From Bradyrhizobium diazoefficiens (lineage in GTDB: Bacteria > Pseudomonadota > Alphaproteobacteria > Rhizobiales > Xanthobacteraceae): a DNA stretch of 64,000 nucleotides. The notes beneath the pieces are model-generated. The model did no database searches. It saw nothing but the letters and a program-made list of their open reading frames with translations, and was not told where the DNA came from. The translations under genes were made by a program, and so were the position numbers. The stretch lies in contig NZ_JAFCJJ010000011.1 of the NCBI RefSeq assembly GCF_018131015.1, positions 124,001-188,000 of the forward strand, in the 5' to 3' direction. This document shows, piece after piece, positions 1 through 8,583 of the stretch. The stretch's first letter is position 1, and each line of letters begins with the position of its first letter.

Positions 1-7
1 CCGCCGC

Positions 8-379
8 ATGCTGACGCATGCGCGCGCCGGGCTCGGCACGGACATCTCGGGCGACGATGCCTGGCAGGAGGTGATGCTGCGCGCCTCGATCCTGCCCGAC
101 GACATGCAGGGCGTATTCATGATGATCGCGCGCGCAGCCAAGGAAGGCTGGCCCTGCCCTGGCGACGCCGCGATCGCGCGCGCCTATGGCTCGCATTCGC
201 TGCGCCGGGCGCAGCGGCTGCTCGGCTACATGGAGGAGCAGGGCCTGATCGTCTGCCAGTTCGACGGCGGCGGCCGCCGCTTCGTGACGCTGGTCGAGCT
301 CGCCTGGGCCACCGCACCGGGCGATCCCAATGCGGACGATCTGCCGGCCGAGCCGGTTCAGAGCGCGGCGCCGGCCTGA
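8..379 (+). CDS. Small winged-helix-like hypothetical protein, possibly 5'-truncated
   Basis: The product is a 123-residue soluble protein of unknown function. The middle part (about residues 25-95) reads like a winged-helix fold: a helical stretch, then GDAAIARAYGSHSLRRAQRL as a possible recognition helix, and GLIVCQFDGGGRRFVTL as a beta wing. The frame is open upstream to the window edge, so the true start may lie outside and this may be a C-terminal part only. It converges on the TonB receptor gene with 3 bases between the stop codons. A DNA-binding role is inference from the pattern; I do not recognise a named family. Confidence 0.6.
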   Translation: MLTHARAGLGTDISGDDAWQEVMLRASILPDDMQGVFMMIARAAKEGWPCPGDAAIARAYGSHSLRRAQRLLGYMEEQGLIVCQFDGGGRRFVTLVELAWATAPGDPNADDLPAEPVQSAAPA

Positions 380-382
380 TCT

Positions 383-2584
383 TCAGAACTTTCCGGCCAG
401 CGTCAGCCGCAGTGCGCGAGGCTCGGCCGGATGAACATGACGATCGGCAACACCGCCGATCGGCTCACCCGGCAGGCGCGATAGATAGTAATATTCGATC
501 TGGTTGGTCTGCGCGTTGAAGAGATTGAGCACGTCGAACTGCAGCCTCAGTCCGCTGTCGAAGCGGTACCCTGCCCGCGCATTGAAGATCAGCGACGACA
601 GCGACTGGGCGCTGTTGTCCTCGATCAGGGGCCGCGGGCCGAAATAGCGCGCCTTCAGTGCACCGAACCAGCCGGTTTCGCCGCCAAAGGTTATCGACGC
701 GCTCCCGACCCATGCCGGCGCACCGGGGATGCGATCACCCGCGGGATCGAAATCGGTGAAGCGAGCGCGGCTATAGGCAATGTCGAGATCGAACGCCAAC
801 CACGGCAGCGGCTTGTACTGGTTGACCCACTCCACTCCAAAGCGACGGCTTGGCCGGCTGGCTTCGGTGGTGCCGGCGTCGCCGACAAAGAGCAACTCCG
901 AATCGAAATCCAGCACGAACACCGCGACCGAGCTGGTGAGACCACCGACCGCCTTGCTGCGGATGCCGAGCTCGGCGCCTTTCGACCGCACCAGCAGAGG
1001 GACGCGATCCTGCGGTGTCACCTTGTCGATGGGGTCGACCGTGATCGTCGCGCCGCGCAAATCATTGCTGTGCAGGCCGTAGCCGGCATTGCCGTACAAC
1101 TCGGTCCTGTACCAGGGACCGAGCACGATGCCGGCCTTCGGGCTTGCCATCGTGGCCTGGGCGTTGCCGGAATTTTCCGGCGTGTCGCTGCGGACGCGGC
1201 CGGCGAAGATGTCTTCGCGGACGCCGACGGTGGTGCGTAGCCAGTCGGTCCAGCGTGTCGTCGTGTCGGTCCAAAAGCCGACATTGCCTTCCTGCACGCG
1301 GTCATCGCGCGTAGTCGACAGCCGTACGCGCTGTTCGGTCGTGAACAGGCCGACGTGGATATCGTCGTAGCGGCTTTGTATGCCGGCGCGGGTTTGCGTC
1401 TCGAAGCCGCCGAACCGCCAGTCGAAGGCGTGCCGGGCGTCGAAGCCACCAAGGGTGCGACGATCGAGCTGGTTGAACTGGTCGCCATTGACCGGGTTGT
1501 CGAGCACGTAGGTGAAATTGTTGAAGAGCTGCAGGTCGGAGCGCACGACATAGGCGGTGACCCTGCTCTGGCCGTAGTCGCTCGAATGCGCCCAATTGCC
1601 GGACAGGCTGAAGCGGCTGGAGGTGCCCCCGTCGGTCGGATCCAGCGTACCGAAGCGACCGATGACTCCCTTCTCGACGGCGCGTTGCGCCACCTGGTCG
1701 GTCGCGTTCCAGCCGTTGGCATAGGCCATCGCAGCCAGCGCAAGTCCATCGGTCGGGGTACCCTGGCTGTAGTGCAGCATGCTGTTGATCTTGCGCACAT
1801 TGTCCGGCACGTCCCACGGGCCGTTATATCCGGCGCCTTCGATCGCCGTGAGCAGTGTGCCGTCGCCGACTGCAGTCGTTGCCGCTGCGAGACCCCGCCG
1901 GTAACCAAAACTGCCGAAGGTGACCTCCGCAAAATTCTTCGGCAGCTTGTCGACATAGTTGATTGCGACCGAACCCACGGAGCTGAAGTCACCCAAATCG
2001 GCGAAGTACGGACCCTTGCGGACATCGACCGACCGGATCAGCTCGGGGATGAGAAAATTGATATCGGCGTAGCCCTGGCCGTGACCGTGGCTCGGCATAT
2101 TGACGGGCATGCCGTCGATGAAGAGCGAGAGATCCGTGCCGTGATCAAGGTTGAAGCCACGCAGAAAATACTGGTTGGCTTTGCCCTCGCCGGAATGTTG
2201 CGTGACGATCAACCCCGGCACGACTTCCAGCGCCTCGCCGGGACGCGAGAAGGGAGTTGCATTCACCTGCCCGCCGCTGAAGCTGATCGCGCTGGCAGCG
2301 GCAGGTTGAAGGGCCGAAGTGCCGTCGGAAGATGCTTCCGAGGTGACGGCGCCGGCGCGGGCGGTGGCAGGTTGGCCCGGCTCGGGTGCCGTCGCGGTCC
2401 GCGTCCTGCGATTTTGCGAGCGGGTGGACCGGTCGCCCCGGTTGAGCGGTTTCGCTTCAGGAGCCACGACGGTGACCGGTGGGAGCTGATCCGGCACGAC
2501 GGCGGCTCGCTCCTGCCCGGCGGCCGGCAGCGCGCATGTTGCATACGATACGATGGCGGAAAATACCCCGAAAGCACGACGCAC
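383..2584 (-). CDS. TonB-dependent outer-membrane receptor
   Basis: This is a 733-residue outer-membrane beta-barrel receptor that would import a chelated metal or other nutrient with TonB energy. A Sec signal peptide covers about residues 1-23. A proline-rich linker follows, then a plug domain with VVPGLIVTQHSGEGKANQYF and GFNLDHGTDLSLFIDGMPVN. The barrel runs to the terminal Phe (LTLAGKF), as expected for BAM recognition. The plug contains a HGHGQGYAD stretch rich in His. The start is a GTG with only a weak ribosome site, so it could lie a few codons away. The gene stands alone, so the substrate cannot be read from its neighbours. Family is sure; ligand unknown. Confidence 0.92.
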   Translation of the reverse strand: MRRAFGVFSAIVSYATCALPAAGQERAAVVPDQLPPVTVVAPEAKPLNRGDRSTRSQNRRTRTATAPEPGQPATARAGAVTSEASSDGTSALQPAAASAISFSGGQVNATPFSRPGEALEVVPGLIVTQHSGEGKANQYFLRGFNLDHGTDLSLFIDGMPVNMPSHGHGQGYADINFLIPELIRSVDVRKGPYFADLGDFSSVGSVAINYVDKLPKNFAEVTFGSFGYRRGLAAATTAVGDGTLLTAIEGAGYNGPWDVPDNVRKINSMLHYSQGTPTDGLALAAMAYANGWNATDQVAQRAVEKGVIGRFGTLDPTDGGTSSRFSLSGNWAHSSDYGQSRVTAYVVRSDLQLFNNFTYVLDNPVNGDQFNQLDRRTLGGFDARHAFDWRFGGFETQTRAGIQSRYDDIHVGLFTTEQRVRLSTTRDDRVQEGNVGFWTDTTTRWTDWLRTTVGVREDIFAGRVRSDTPENSGNAQATMASPKAGIVLGPWYRTELYGNAGYGLHSNDLRGATITVDPIDKVTPQDRVPLLVRSKGAELGIRSKAVGGLTSSVAVFVLDFDSELLFVGDAGTTEASRPSRRFGVEWVNQYKPLPWLAFDLDIAYSRARFTDFDPAGDRIPGAPAWVGSASITFGGETGWFGALKARYFGPRPLIEDNSAQSLSSLIFNARAGYRFDSGLRLQFDVLNLFNAQTNQIEYYYLSRLPGEPIGGVADRHVHPAEPRALRLTLAGKF

Positions 2585-2738
2585 TGAGATGCCCGCTGCA
2601 GTCGCCGACGACCGCGTACACCCTCACACTATCAAGGCGAGTATGACGTTTCAATGAGGATATCATACCGCACGATGCGACGCCCGTGATCGGCGGGATC
2701 AGACTGGCCATTGCAAATAGCTTGCCCGTAGCCGGCGG
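2585..2738 (-). promoter_or_regulatory. Upstream region of the TonB receptor with an inverted repeat
   Basis: These 154 bases separate the end of livF from the receptor start and should hold the receptor promoter. GTATGA at 2641-2646 and TCATAC at 2663-2668 form an inverted repeat with a 16-base spacer, a possible operator for a metal-responsive regulator. I see no cobalamin-riboswitch sequence. Assignment to Fur, Zur or another regulator is not possible by eye. Confidence 0.3.
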
Positions 2739-3473
2739 CTACGCCGCCTCGGAGCCGCCGAGATAGGCGTCGCGGACGCGCGGATCGTCCTTCAGCGCAC
2801 GCGCCGGGCCGGACAGCACGATCCGGCCGGTCTGGAGCACATAGGCCTCGTGCGCGATCTCGAGCGCGAGGCTGGCGTTCTGCTCGACCATGAACACCGA
2901 CACTCCGTCCAGGTTGATGGTGCGGATCAACTCGAGCACGCGGTCCACATAGAGCGGCGACAGGCCCATGGTCGGCTCGTCCATCACGATCATGCGCGGC
3001 CGGCTCATCAGCGCGCGCGCCATCGCGACCATCTGCTGCTCGCCGCCGGACAGGGAACCCGCGCGCTGCGACAGCCGCTGGCCGAGCTTTGGAAACAGCG
3101 TGAGCATCTTGTCGAGATCCTGCGCCACCGCGTCGCGGTCGTTGCGCACGAAGGCGCCCATCAGGATGTTTTCGCGGACGCTCATGTCCGCAAACAGCCG
3201 CCGCGCCTCCGGCACCGAGGCGATGCCGCGCCGGACGATCTGCGGCGTGGTCAGCCCGAGCAGCGAGGCGCCGTCGAAGGTCACGTCACCAGAACGCGGC
3301 TTCACGAGGCCCAAAATGATCTTCATGGTGGTCGACTTGCCGCTGGCGTTGCCGCCGAGCAGGCAGACGATGTGGCCGCGACCGACCGTGACCGAGAGGT
3401 CGAAATGCACCTGGGCCTGGCCGTAGAAGGTGTTGATTCCAGACAGCGCGAGCAGCGGTTCGGGCGTCGTCAT
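2739..3473 (-). CDS. livF: Branched-chain-type ABC transporter ATPase LivF
   Basis: This is the second cytoplasmic ATPase of a LIV/HAAT importer, 244 residues, the usual LivF length. Walker A is GGNASGKST (variant GNASGKS), the Q-loop region is followed by the signature LSGGEQQMVAMARALM, and Walker B is MIVMDEPTMGLSP. It is the last gene of the transporter run; its ATG overlaps the livG stop by 4 bases, so translation is coupled. The substrate is not necessarily an amino acid. Linked oxidative enzymes upstream suggest a less usual carbon or nitrogen compound (inference). Confidence 0.95.
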   Translation of the reverse strand: MTTPEPLLALSGINTFYGQAQVHFDLSVTVGRGHIVCLLGGNASGKSTTMKIILGLVKPRSGDVTFDGASLLGLTTPQIVRRGIASVPEARRLFADMSVRENILMGAFVRNDRDAVAQDLDKMLTLFPKLGQRLSQRAGSLSGGEQQMVAMARALMSRPRMIVMDEPTMGLSPLYVDRVLELIRTINLDGVSVFMVEQNASLALEIAHEAYVLQTGRIVLSGPARALKDDPRVRDAYLGGSEAA

Positions 3474-4306
3474 GCCGCGCTCTCCTGCTCCGCCGCGCCC
3501 GAGAGGCCGTGACCGAGATAGGCTTCGATCACCTTGGGGTCGTTGCGCACCGCCTCGCCCGCGCCTTCCGCGATCTTCTTGCCCTCGTCCATGACGACGA
3601 CGCGGTCGGACAGGCGCATCACCATTTCGAGCTTGTGCTCGATCAGGAGGATGGTCAGCCCCTCCGCCTTCAATTCGGCGACGAGGCCCTGCATCTCGGC
3701 GGTCTCGCTCGGGTTCATGCCGGCGGTCGGTTCGTCCAGCAGCAGCAGGCGGGGTTTCAGCGCCAGCGCGCGGGCGATCTCGACGCGGCGGCGATTGGCA
3801 TAGGAGAGGCTGTAGGCGGGCTGGTCGATCCGTGGCAGCAGCCGCTCGCCGAAACGCGCGAGGATGATTTTCACCTCCTCCCGCAGCCGCTCCTCCTCCG
3901 CCTTGACGCTTGCGGGACGCAGCAGCGCCAGCCCCAGTTCGATGAGCGGGCCGATCACCGGCACGGCCGGCCGCACCGCACGCAGGCGCGTATGCGCGCC
4001 GATCAGGATGTTGTCCATGACGCTGAGATTGGCGAAGACGCGTCCGAGCTGGAACGTGCGGGCGATGCCGCGCGCCGCCAGCGTTTCCGGCGAGAGGGCG
4101 GTGACGTCCCGCTCCTCGAACAGGACCGCGCCGGCGTCGGGCCGGTCATGGCCGGTGACGAGGTTGAACAGCGTGGTCTTGCCGGCGCTGTTCGGGCCGA
4201 TGATGCTGACGAGCTCGCCTTTGGCGAGATCGAGATCAATGGCGTCGACGGCGGTGAGGCCACCGAAGCGGCGCGTCAGTCCGCGCAGGGTCAGCATCGG
4301 CGCCAT
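3470..4306 (-). CDS. livG: Branched-chain-type ABC transporter ATPase LivG
   Basis: This is the first ATPase of the LIV-type importer, 278 residues. Walker A is GPNSAGKTTLFN, and Walker B is LLLLDEPTAGMNPSE. The signature loop reads YSLSYANRRRVEIARALA, where LSYANRR replaces the usual LSYGxQR; this is a common LivG deviation. The extended segment between Walker A and the signature (RTFQLGRVFANLSVMDNIL) is typical of LivG. It overlaps the permease gene by 1 base (TGATG) and livF by 4 bases. Its C-terminus EAYLGHG is a classic LivG ending. Confidence 0.95.
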   Translation of the reverse strand: MAPMLTLRGLTRRFGGLTAVDAIDLDLAKGELVSIIGPNSAGKTTLFNLVTGHDRPDAGAVLFEERDVTALSPETLAARGIARTFQLGRVFANLSVMDNILIGAHTRLRAVRPAVPVIGPLIELGLALLRPASVKAEEERLREEVKIILARFGERLLPRIDQPAYSLSYANRRRVEIARALALKPRLLLLDEPTAGMNPSETAEMQGLVAELKAEGLTILLIEHKLEMVMRLSDRVVVMDEGKKIAEGAGEAVRNDPKVIEAYLGHGLSGAAEQESAA

Positions 4307-6129
4307 CAGATCGTCCCCAAGAGGCCCTGCGGCCGGAAGCGCACCAGCAGCAGCAGCACGATGCCGTAGATCAGGATGCGGTACTCGGCCGCGATCCGGA
4401 ACAGTTCGGGCAGGCCGACCAGCGCCACCGATCCGACCACGGCGCCGACGACGTTGCCGAGCCCGCCGAGGATCACGACCGTCAGCGCCAGGATCGACTG
4501 CTGGGTGTTGAAGGTCTCGTGGTTGATGTAGGAATAGAGATGCGCGGCGATGCCGCCGCTGACGCCGGCGGCGAAGCCGCCGAAGATGAAGGCGAGCGAC
4601 TTGTAGCGGTTCAGGCTGAGGCCATAGGCGCGCGCGGCGATGTCGTCGTCGCGGATGGCGCGAAAGCTGCGGCCGAGATGCGAGCCGAGCAGGCGCGCCT
4701 GCAGCAGCGCGAGCGCGACCATCACGGCGAAGCTGAACCAGTAGATTGACGCCGGGCTGACGAGATCGTAGCCGAACAGCGACAGCGGCGGGATGCCGGA
4801 AATGCCGATCGGGCCACGCGTGACGCTCTCCCAGTTCAGGATCACCAGCGACACGATCTCACCGATTGCGAGCGTTGCGATCGAGACGTAGTGGCCGCGC
4901 AGGCGGAACGACGGCGAGATCAGGATGGTGCCGAGCGCGGCGCTCATCAGCCCGCCGGCGATGATGGCAAGACCCACGGGAACGGCTGCCGACAGCGACA
5001 GCAGCGCGGAGGTGTAGGCGCCGATCGCGAGCAGCGCCGCGTGCCCGAGCGAGACCTGGCCGATCGTGCCCGCAACCAGCGTGAGACTGAGCGCGAGCAT
5101 GCCGAGCAGCCAGGCGTTGATCAGGGTCTGCAGCACGTAGAAGGACACAGGCAGCAGCGGCAGGAGCGCGAAGATCGCGGCCGCAGCCAGCAAGGCCCAG
5201 CGCGGGATGCGCAAGGGGCGGCTCGGCGCGATAAAGGTGCCGGTGAGCGGTTCGGGCGGCGCCTGCCGGGCGCTCGCGAACAGGCCGTTCGGACGCAGCA
5301 CCAGAACGACGACCAGCAGCAGGAAGGCGAACAAATTGCGATAGCTGGTGCCGAACACGGCAACGCCGTAGCTCTCCACCAGTCCCAGCAGCAGACTGCC
5401 AATGACCGCACCGGGCACGTTGCCGGCGCCGCCGACGACTTCCGCGACGACGCCCTTGAGCGTCGCCTGCAGGCTCATCGCGGTGTCGATCTGGTTGTAG
5501 TACATGCCGACCAGCATGCCGGAGACGCCGCCTAGCGCCGCCGCGATGCCGAACACCGCCTGGTTGACGCGGTTGACGTCGACGCCCATCTGCATCGCCG
5601 CGTCGCGGTCCTGCGAGGCGGCGCGCACCGCCCAGCCGAGCTTGCTGTAGCGCAGGAACACGAACAGCAGCAGCGCGCTGGTGAGGCCGACGCCGGCGAT
5701 GAGCAGGTCGAGCGGCCCGATGGTGCCGCCTCCGACCTGGAAGCGGACGTCCGGCAACTGGCTCGGCAGCGCGCGCGGATTGGGCGAGAAGGTCAGCATC
5801 ACGAGCTGGTCGAGCACGAAGCTGATGCCGATGGTCGCGAGCAGCGGCGCGATGCGCACCGAGTTCTGCAGCGGCCGCAGGCCGAAGCGCTCGATCACCA
5901 GCCCGACCAGTGCCGCGGCCGCCGCCACCACGATGATGGTGAGCGGCAGCGGCGTATGCAGCTGCACCACCGCGACCCAGCCGATATAGGCGCCGACCAG
6001 GTAGATCGAGCCTTGCGCAAAGTTGATCAGCCGGCTGACGCCGAAGATCAGCGCGAGCCCGACCGCCACAAGGGCGTACACATTGCCGACGATCAGCCCG
6101 TTGATGGTGTAGTCGAGCCAGGAAGACAC
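4306..6129 (-). CDS. Fused LivH-LivM permease of branched-chain-type ABC transporter
   Basis: This 607-residue inner-membrane protein contains both permease subunits of a LIV importer in one chain. The N-terminal half (about 1-285) is LivH-like, with GVSRLINFAQGSIYLVGAY near the start. The C-terminal half (about 305-607) is LivM-like, with LVAGTIGQVSLGHAALLAIG and the end motif VRFRPQGLLG. Around 16-18 hydrophobic segments are visible. Separate LivH and LivM are about 290-330 residues each, so the length fits a clean fusion with a short cytoplasmic linker (RPNGLFASARQAPPEP...). Such fusions are known in rhizobia. It lies between the binding protein gene and livG. Confidence 0.93.
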   Translation of the reverse strand: MSSWLDYTINGLIVGNVYALVAVGLALIFGVSRLINFAQGSIYLVGAYIGWVAVVQLHTPLPLTIIVVAAAAALVGLVIERFGLRPLQNSVRIAPLLATIGISFVLDQLVMLTFSPNPRALPSQLPDVRFQVGGGTIGPLDLLIAGVGLTSALLLFVFLRYSKLGWAVRAASQDRDAAMQMGVDVNRVNQAVFGIAAALGGVSGMLVGMYYNQIDTAMSLQATLKGVVAEVVGGAGNVPGAVIGSLLLGLVESYGVAVFGTSYRNLFAFLLLVVVLVLRPNGLFASARQAPPEPLTGTFIAPSRPLRIPRWALLAAAAIFALLPLLPVSFYVLQTLINAWLLGMLALSLTLVAGTIGQVSLGHAALLAIGAYTSALLSLSAAVPVGLAIIAGGLMSAALGTILISPSFRLRGHYVSIATLAIGEIVSLVILNWESVTRGPIGISGIPPLSLFGYDLVSPASIYWFSFAVMVALALLQARLLGSHLGRSFRAIRDDDIAARAYGLSLNRYKSLAFIFGGFAAGVSGGIAAHLYSYINHETFNTQQSILALTVVILGGLGNVVGAVVGSVALVGLPELFRIAAEYRILIYGIVLLLLVRFRPQGLLGTI

Positions 6130-6182
6130 GCTGAGGTCCCGATGAGAGGAAAGCGGCCGGAGCCCCCGCTCCGGCCATCAAA

Positions 6183-7337
6183 TCAGGTCGGCTTGCCGTC
6201 CCACAGCGCGAACTGGCCCTTGCGCACGACGAGCTCGGCGTTCATGGCGCCCTTGACGCGGCGGCTCTCGACGTCGAACGTCGCGGTGCCGAAGATCACG
6301 CTCGGGACGTCCTTCACCTTGGCGAAGGCGTCGCGGATGGCGCGGCGGTCGGTGCCGCCGATCCTGACCACGGCGGCCGCCATGTTCATCGCATCATAGG
6401 AATAGGCGTTGAACGCGTCCGGCTCCTGCCCGTTGTACTTCTTCTTGAAGCCCGCGATGAATTTTTGCACCTCGGGCCGCGGGTCTTCCGGGAAGTAGCG
6501 CGTGCCGACATGGACGTCCTCGACCGCCTCGCCGCCGAGCTCGAGGAATTTCGGCGAGTAGACCGAGCTCGCGGCGCACATCACCTGCTTCAGCCCGACC
6601 TGCCGCGCCTGGCGCGCGATCAGCGCGCCGTCGGAATAATAGGAGATCAGGATCAGCCCGTCCGGACTGGCGTCGCGCACGCGCACCAGGGTCGAGCGGA
6701 AGTCGCGCTCCTCGGCGATATAGCCTTCGCTGACCACGATCTCCGCGCCATACTCCTTCGCCGCCTTGACGAAATGGTCGCGGCTGGTGCGGCCCCAATC
6801 GGTGTTGAGGTGCAGCACCGCGAGCTTCTTCAGGCCGAGTCGCTTCACCGCATAGCGCGCCAGCAACGGCTGCTCGTCGGCCTGGCTCACCGACGTGCTC
6901 CACATGAAGTCGCCGCCCTTGGTGAAATCGGGATGCGAATTGGTGAAGCCGAACTGCACCAGCCCTGCCCGCTGGTAGATTGGCGAGGCCGCCATCGAGG
7001 CCGGGCTCGAGAAATCGCCGAGCTCCAGGACGATGCGGGAGTCGGACACGAACTTCTGGGCGATCGCCACCGACTGGCGCGGATCGCTCTGGCTGTCCTC
7101 GAAACTATAGGCGAGCTTGCGGCCATTGACGCCGCCTGCCGCCATGATCTCGTCGAGCGCGAGATCAAAACCCTGCTTCCATTGCGTGCCGTATTGCGCA
7201 TTCGGCCCGGTCAGCGGACCGCTGACACCGAGCAGGATCGGCTCGGAGCTGTCTGCGAAGGCAGCGCGGGACATCGCTCCCGCCATCATGGCGGCAAGCG
7301 AGCCCTTGACCAGGGTTCGGCGATCGAGATTGCTCAT
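6183..7337 (-). CDS. Periplasmic LIV-type substrate-binding protein with Tat-like signal
   Basis: This is a 384-residue periplasmic binding protein of the LivK/AmiC-like type I fold. The chosen start gives MSNLDRRTLVKGSLAAMMAG, a twin-arginine-like signal, and has GGAG upstream; the longer frame would place 26 extra residues ahead of it. After cleavage the mature part begins near EPILLGVSGPLTGPNAQYG, the usual entry to the ligand cleft, and GGVNGRKLAYSFEDSQSDP is the typical second strand region. It is 53 bases upstream of the permease gene and is preceded by the two CMD-domain genes. Tat export would imply folding before export, which is unusual for LivK-like proteins but common in rhizobia. 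Confidence 0.92.
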   Translation of the reverse strand: MSNLDRRTLVKGSLAAMMAGAMSRAAFADSSEPILLGVSGPLTGPNAQYGTQWKQGFDLALDEIMAAGGVNGRKLAYSFEDSQSDPRQSVAIAQKFVSDSRIVLELGDFSSPASMAASPIYQRAGLVQFGFTNSHPDFTKGGDFMWSTSVSQADEQPLLARYAVKRLGLKKLAVLHLNTDWGRTSRDHFVKAAKEYGAEIVVSEGYIAEERDFRSTLVRVRDASPDGLILISYYSDGALIARQARQVGLKQVMCAASSVYSPKFLELGGEAVEDVHVGTRYFPEDPRPEVQKFIAGFKKKYNGQEPDAFNAYSYDAMNMAAAVVRIGGTDRRAIRDAFAKVKDVPSVIFGTATFDVESRRVKGAMNAELVVRKGQFALWDGKPT

Positions 7338-7398
7338 GCGCGGCTCCATCCAGTCAGGTGTTACGAACAAATGGCAATTTGCGTGCCAGTGGATTTGC

Positions 7399-7974
7399 CT
7401 ATTTCGAGGGCTCACCGAGCGACAGCATCAGCCGGTTCGCCCAGTTGAAGAACGAGGCACTGTTGATGACGTCGACGATCTCGGCATCGTCGAGCCCCGC
7501 GCGGCGCAGCTCCGCGACATTGTCGGGTCCGAACGCGACCGGCGTCGCGGCGAGCGCCACCGAGGCTCTGACCACGGCGTTCCAGCGCGCGCCGAGATCG
7601 ATCCCGACGCCTTCGTCGAGCAGGCGCTGCACGTCGTCGCGGCGCCTGGAATAGGTGCTGGCAAAGCGCGCATGCACCGAGGCGCAATAGATGCAGCCAT
7701 TGTAGCGCGAGGTCGCGGCCGCCGCGAGCTCGCGCTCGGCGCGCGGCAGGCCGTCGGCGGTGTTGTAGAAGATGTCCTTGTCGGTCTTGGTGCGGGCTTC
7801 CAGCACCTCGGGATCGCGCACCAGCAGGCGGAAATATTCCGACTTGGCGCGGGAGCGGTCGACGAGGCCGGCAAAATGCCGCTCGGTCAGCTCGGCCTCG
7901 GGCAGCGGATCGATCCACGACACCCAGCCAAGCTCATCCTGGGTGAAGACGACGGGCGGGTTGACGGTGCTCAT
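7399..7974 (-). CDS. AhpD-fold alkylhydroperoxidase-domain protein (Avi_7169-like)
   Basis: This 191-residue cytoplasmic protein has the AhpD/CMD fold. The redox pair is plain in RYNGCIYCASVHARF, matching the CxxCxxxH motif of alkylhydroperoxidases, with an acidic residue (E) about 12 residues earlier. It most resembles the family I recall as 'alkylhydroperoxidase domain protein, Avi_7169'. A strong GGAGG precedes the ATG. It lies 12 bases downstream of the related CMD gene and 61 bases upstream of the binding protein gene. A role in peroxide or reactive-intermediate reduction during catabolism of the transported compound is inferred from context. Confidence 0.85.
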   Translation of the reverse strand: MSTVNPPVVFTQDELGWVSWIDPLPEAELTERHFAGLVDRSRAKSEYFRLLVRDPEVLEARTKTDKDIFYNTADGLPRAERELAAAATSRYNGCIYCASVHARFASTYSRRRDDVQRLLDEGVGIDLGARWNAVVRASVALAATPVAFGPDNVAELRRAGLDDAEIVDVINSASFFNWANRLMLSLGEPSK

Positions 7975-7986
7975 GATGCAGCCTCC

Positions 7987-8583
7987 TTACGCGCTGGCCG
8001 CACGGAGCGTGCGCAGACCGCTGACGACGCGCAGCTGAAACGACAGGAACGCGATGAGCTGGGACAGGGTGACGATGCCGGTGTCCGACCAGCCGGCGGA
8101 ACGCAGCGCCTTCATGTCGGCTGACGCCGCATCGCGCGGCCGGAACACCAGGAGATGCGCGTGTTCGAGCGCGGCAGCGAGCCGGGCGCCGAGTGCAGGC
8201 TTCCGATCCGCGCCCACGCGGTAGATCAGGCCGGTCTCGTCCTCGGCCGACAGCGGGCCGGGGGGAAACGCGCCGTAGGGGCCCGTGGTCTTGCCCTGCG
8301 CGATCTCGGCATTGACGGCCTCGACCAGGGCAGCCGCACCCGCCGCGAGCTTCTCCCGATAAAAGGCAGCCACCGGGGATTCGCCGTGCAGACCCGTGAC
8401 GAAGGCCGCAACCGCCGCGCGCTCCACAAGCGAAAATTCGACGGCGTCGATCGGCTCGAACAGAGCGAGATAGCTCTTCTGCGCATTGTCGCGCGCCTGC
8501 AGGCGGCGCGCGCGAATGGCGTCCAGCGGCGATCCGGGCTCGATCCCCGCAAGTGTGTCGATGATATCCGTCGTGCTCATCAT
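7987..8583 (-). CDS. CMD-domain protein (Avi_7170-like), lacks the CxxC pair
   Basis: This 198-residue helical protein resembles the family recalled as 'CMD domain protein, Avi_7170'. Unlike its downstream neighbour it contains no CxxC motif and in fact almost no Cys, so a peroxidase role by itself is unlikely; it may be a structural or hydrolytic partner. Two ATGs sit next to each other (8583 and 8580). The first directly follows the monooxygenase stop, so the two genes abut. The consistent pairing of this gene with the AhpD-like gene and the monooxygenase suggests one pathway (inference). Confidence 0.82.
   Translation of the reverse strand: MMSTTDIIDTLAGIEPGSPLDAIRARRLQARDNAQKSYLALFEPIDAVEFSLVERAAVAAFVTGLHGESPVAAFYREKLAAGAAALVEAVNAEIAQGKTTGPYGAFPPGPLSAEDETGLIYRVGADRKPALGARLAAALEHAHLLVFRPRDAASADMKALRSAGWSDTGIVTLSQLIAFLSFQLRVVSGLRTLRAASA

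Noticed and set aside
2585..2738. Cobalamin riboswitch upstream of the TonB receptor
   Set aside because: The conserved B12-box sequence was looked for and not found on the minus strand.
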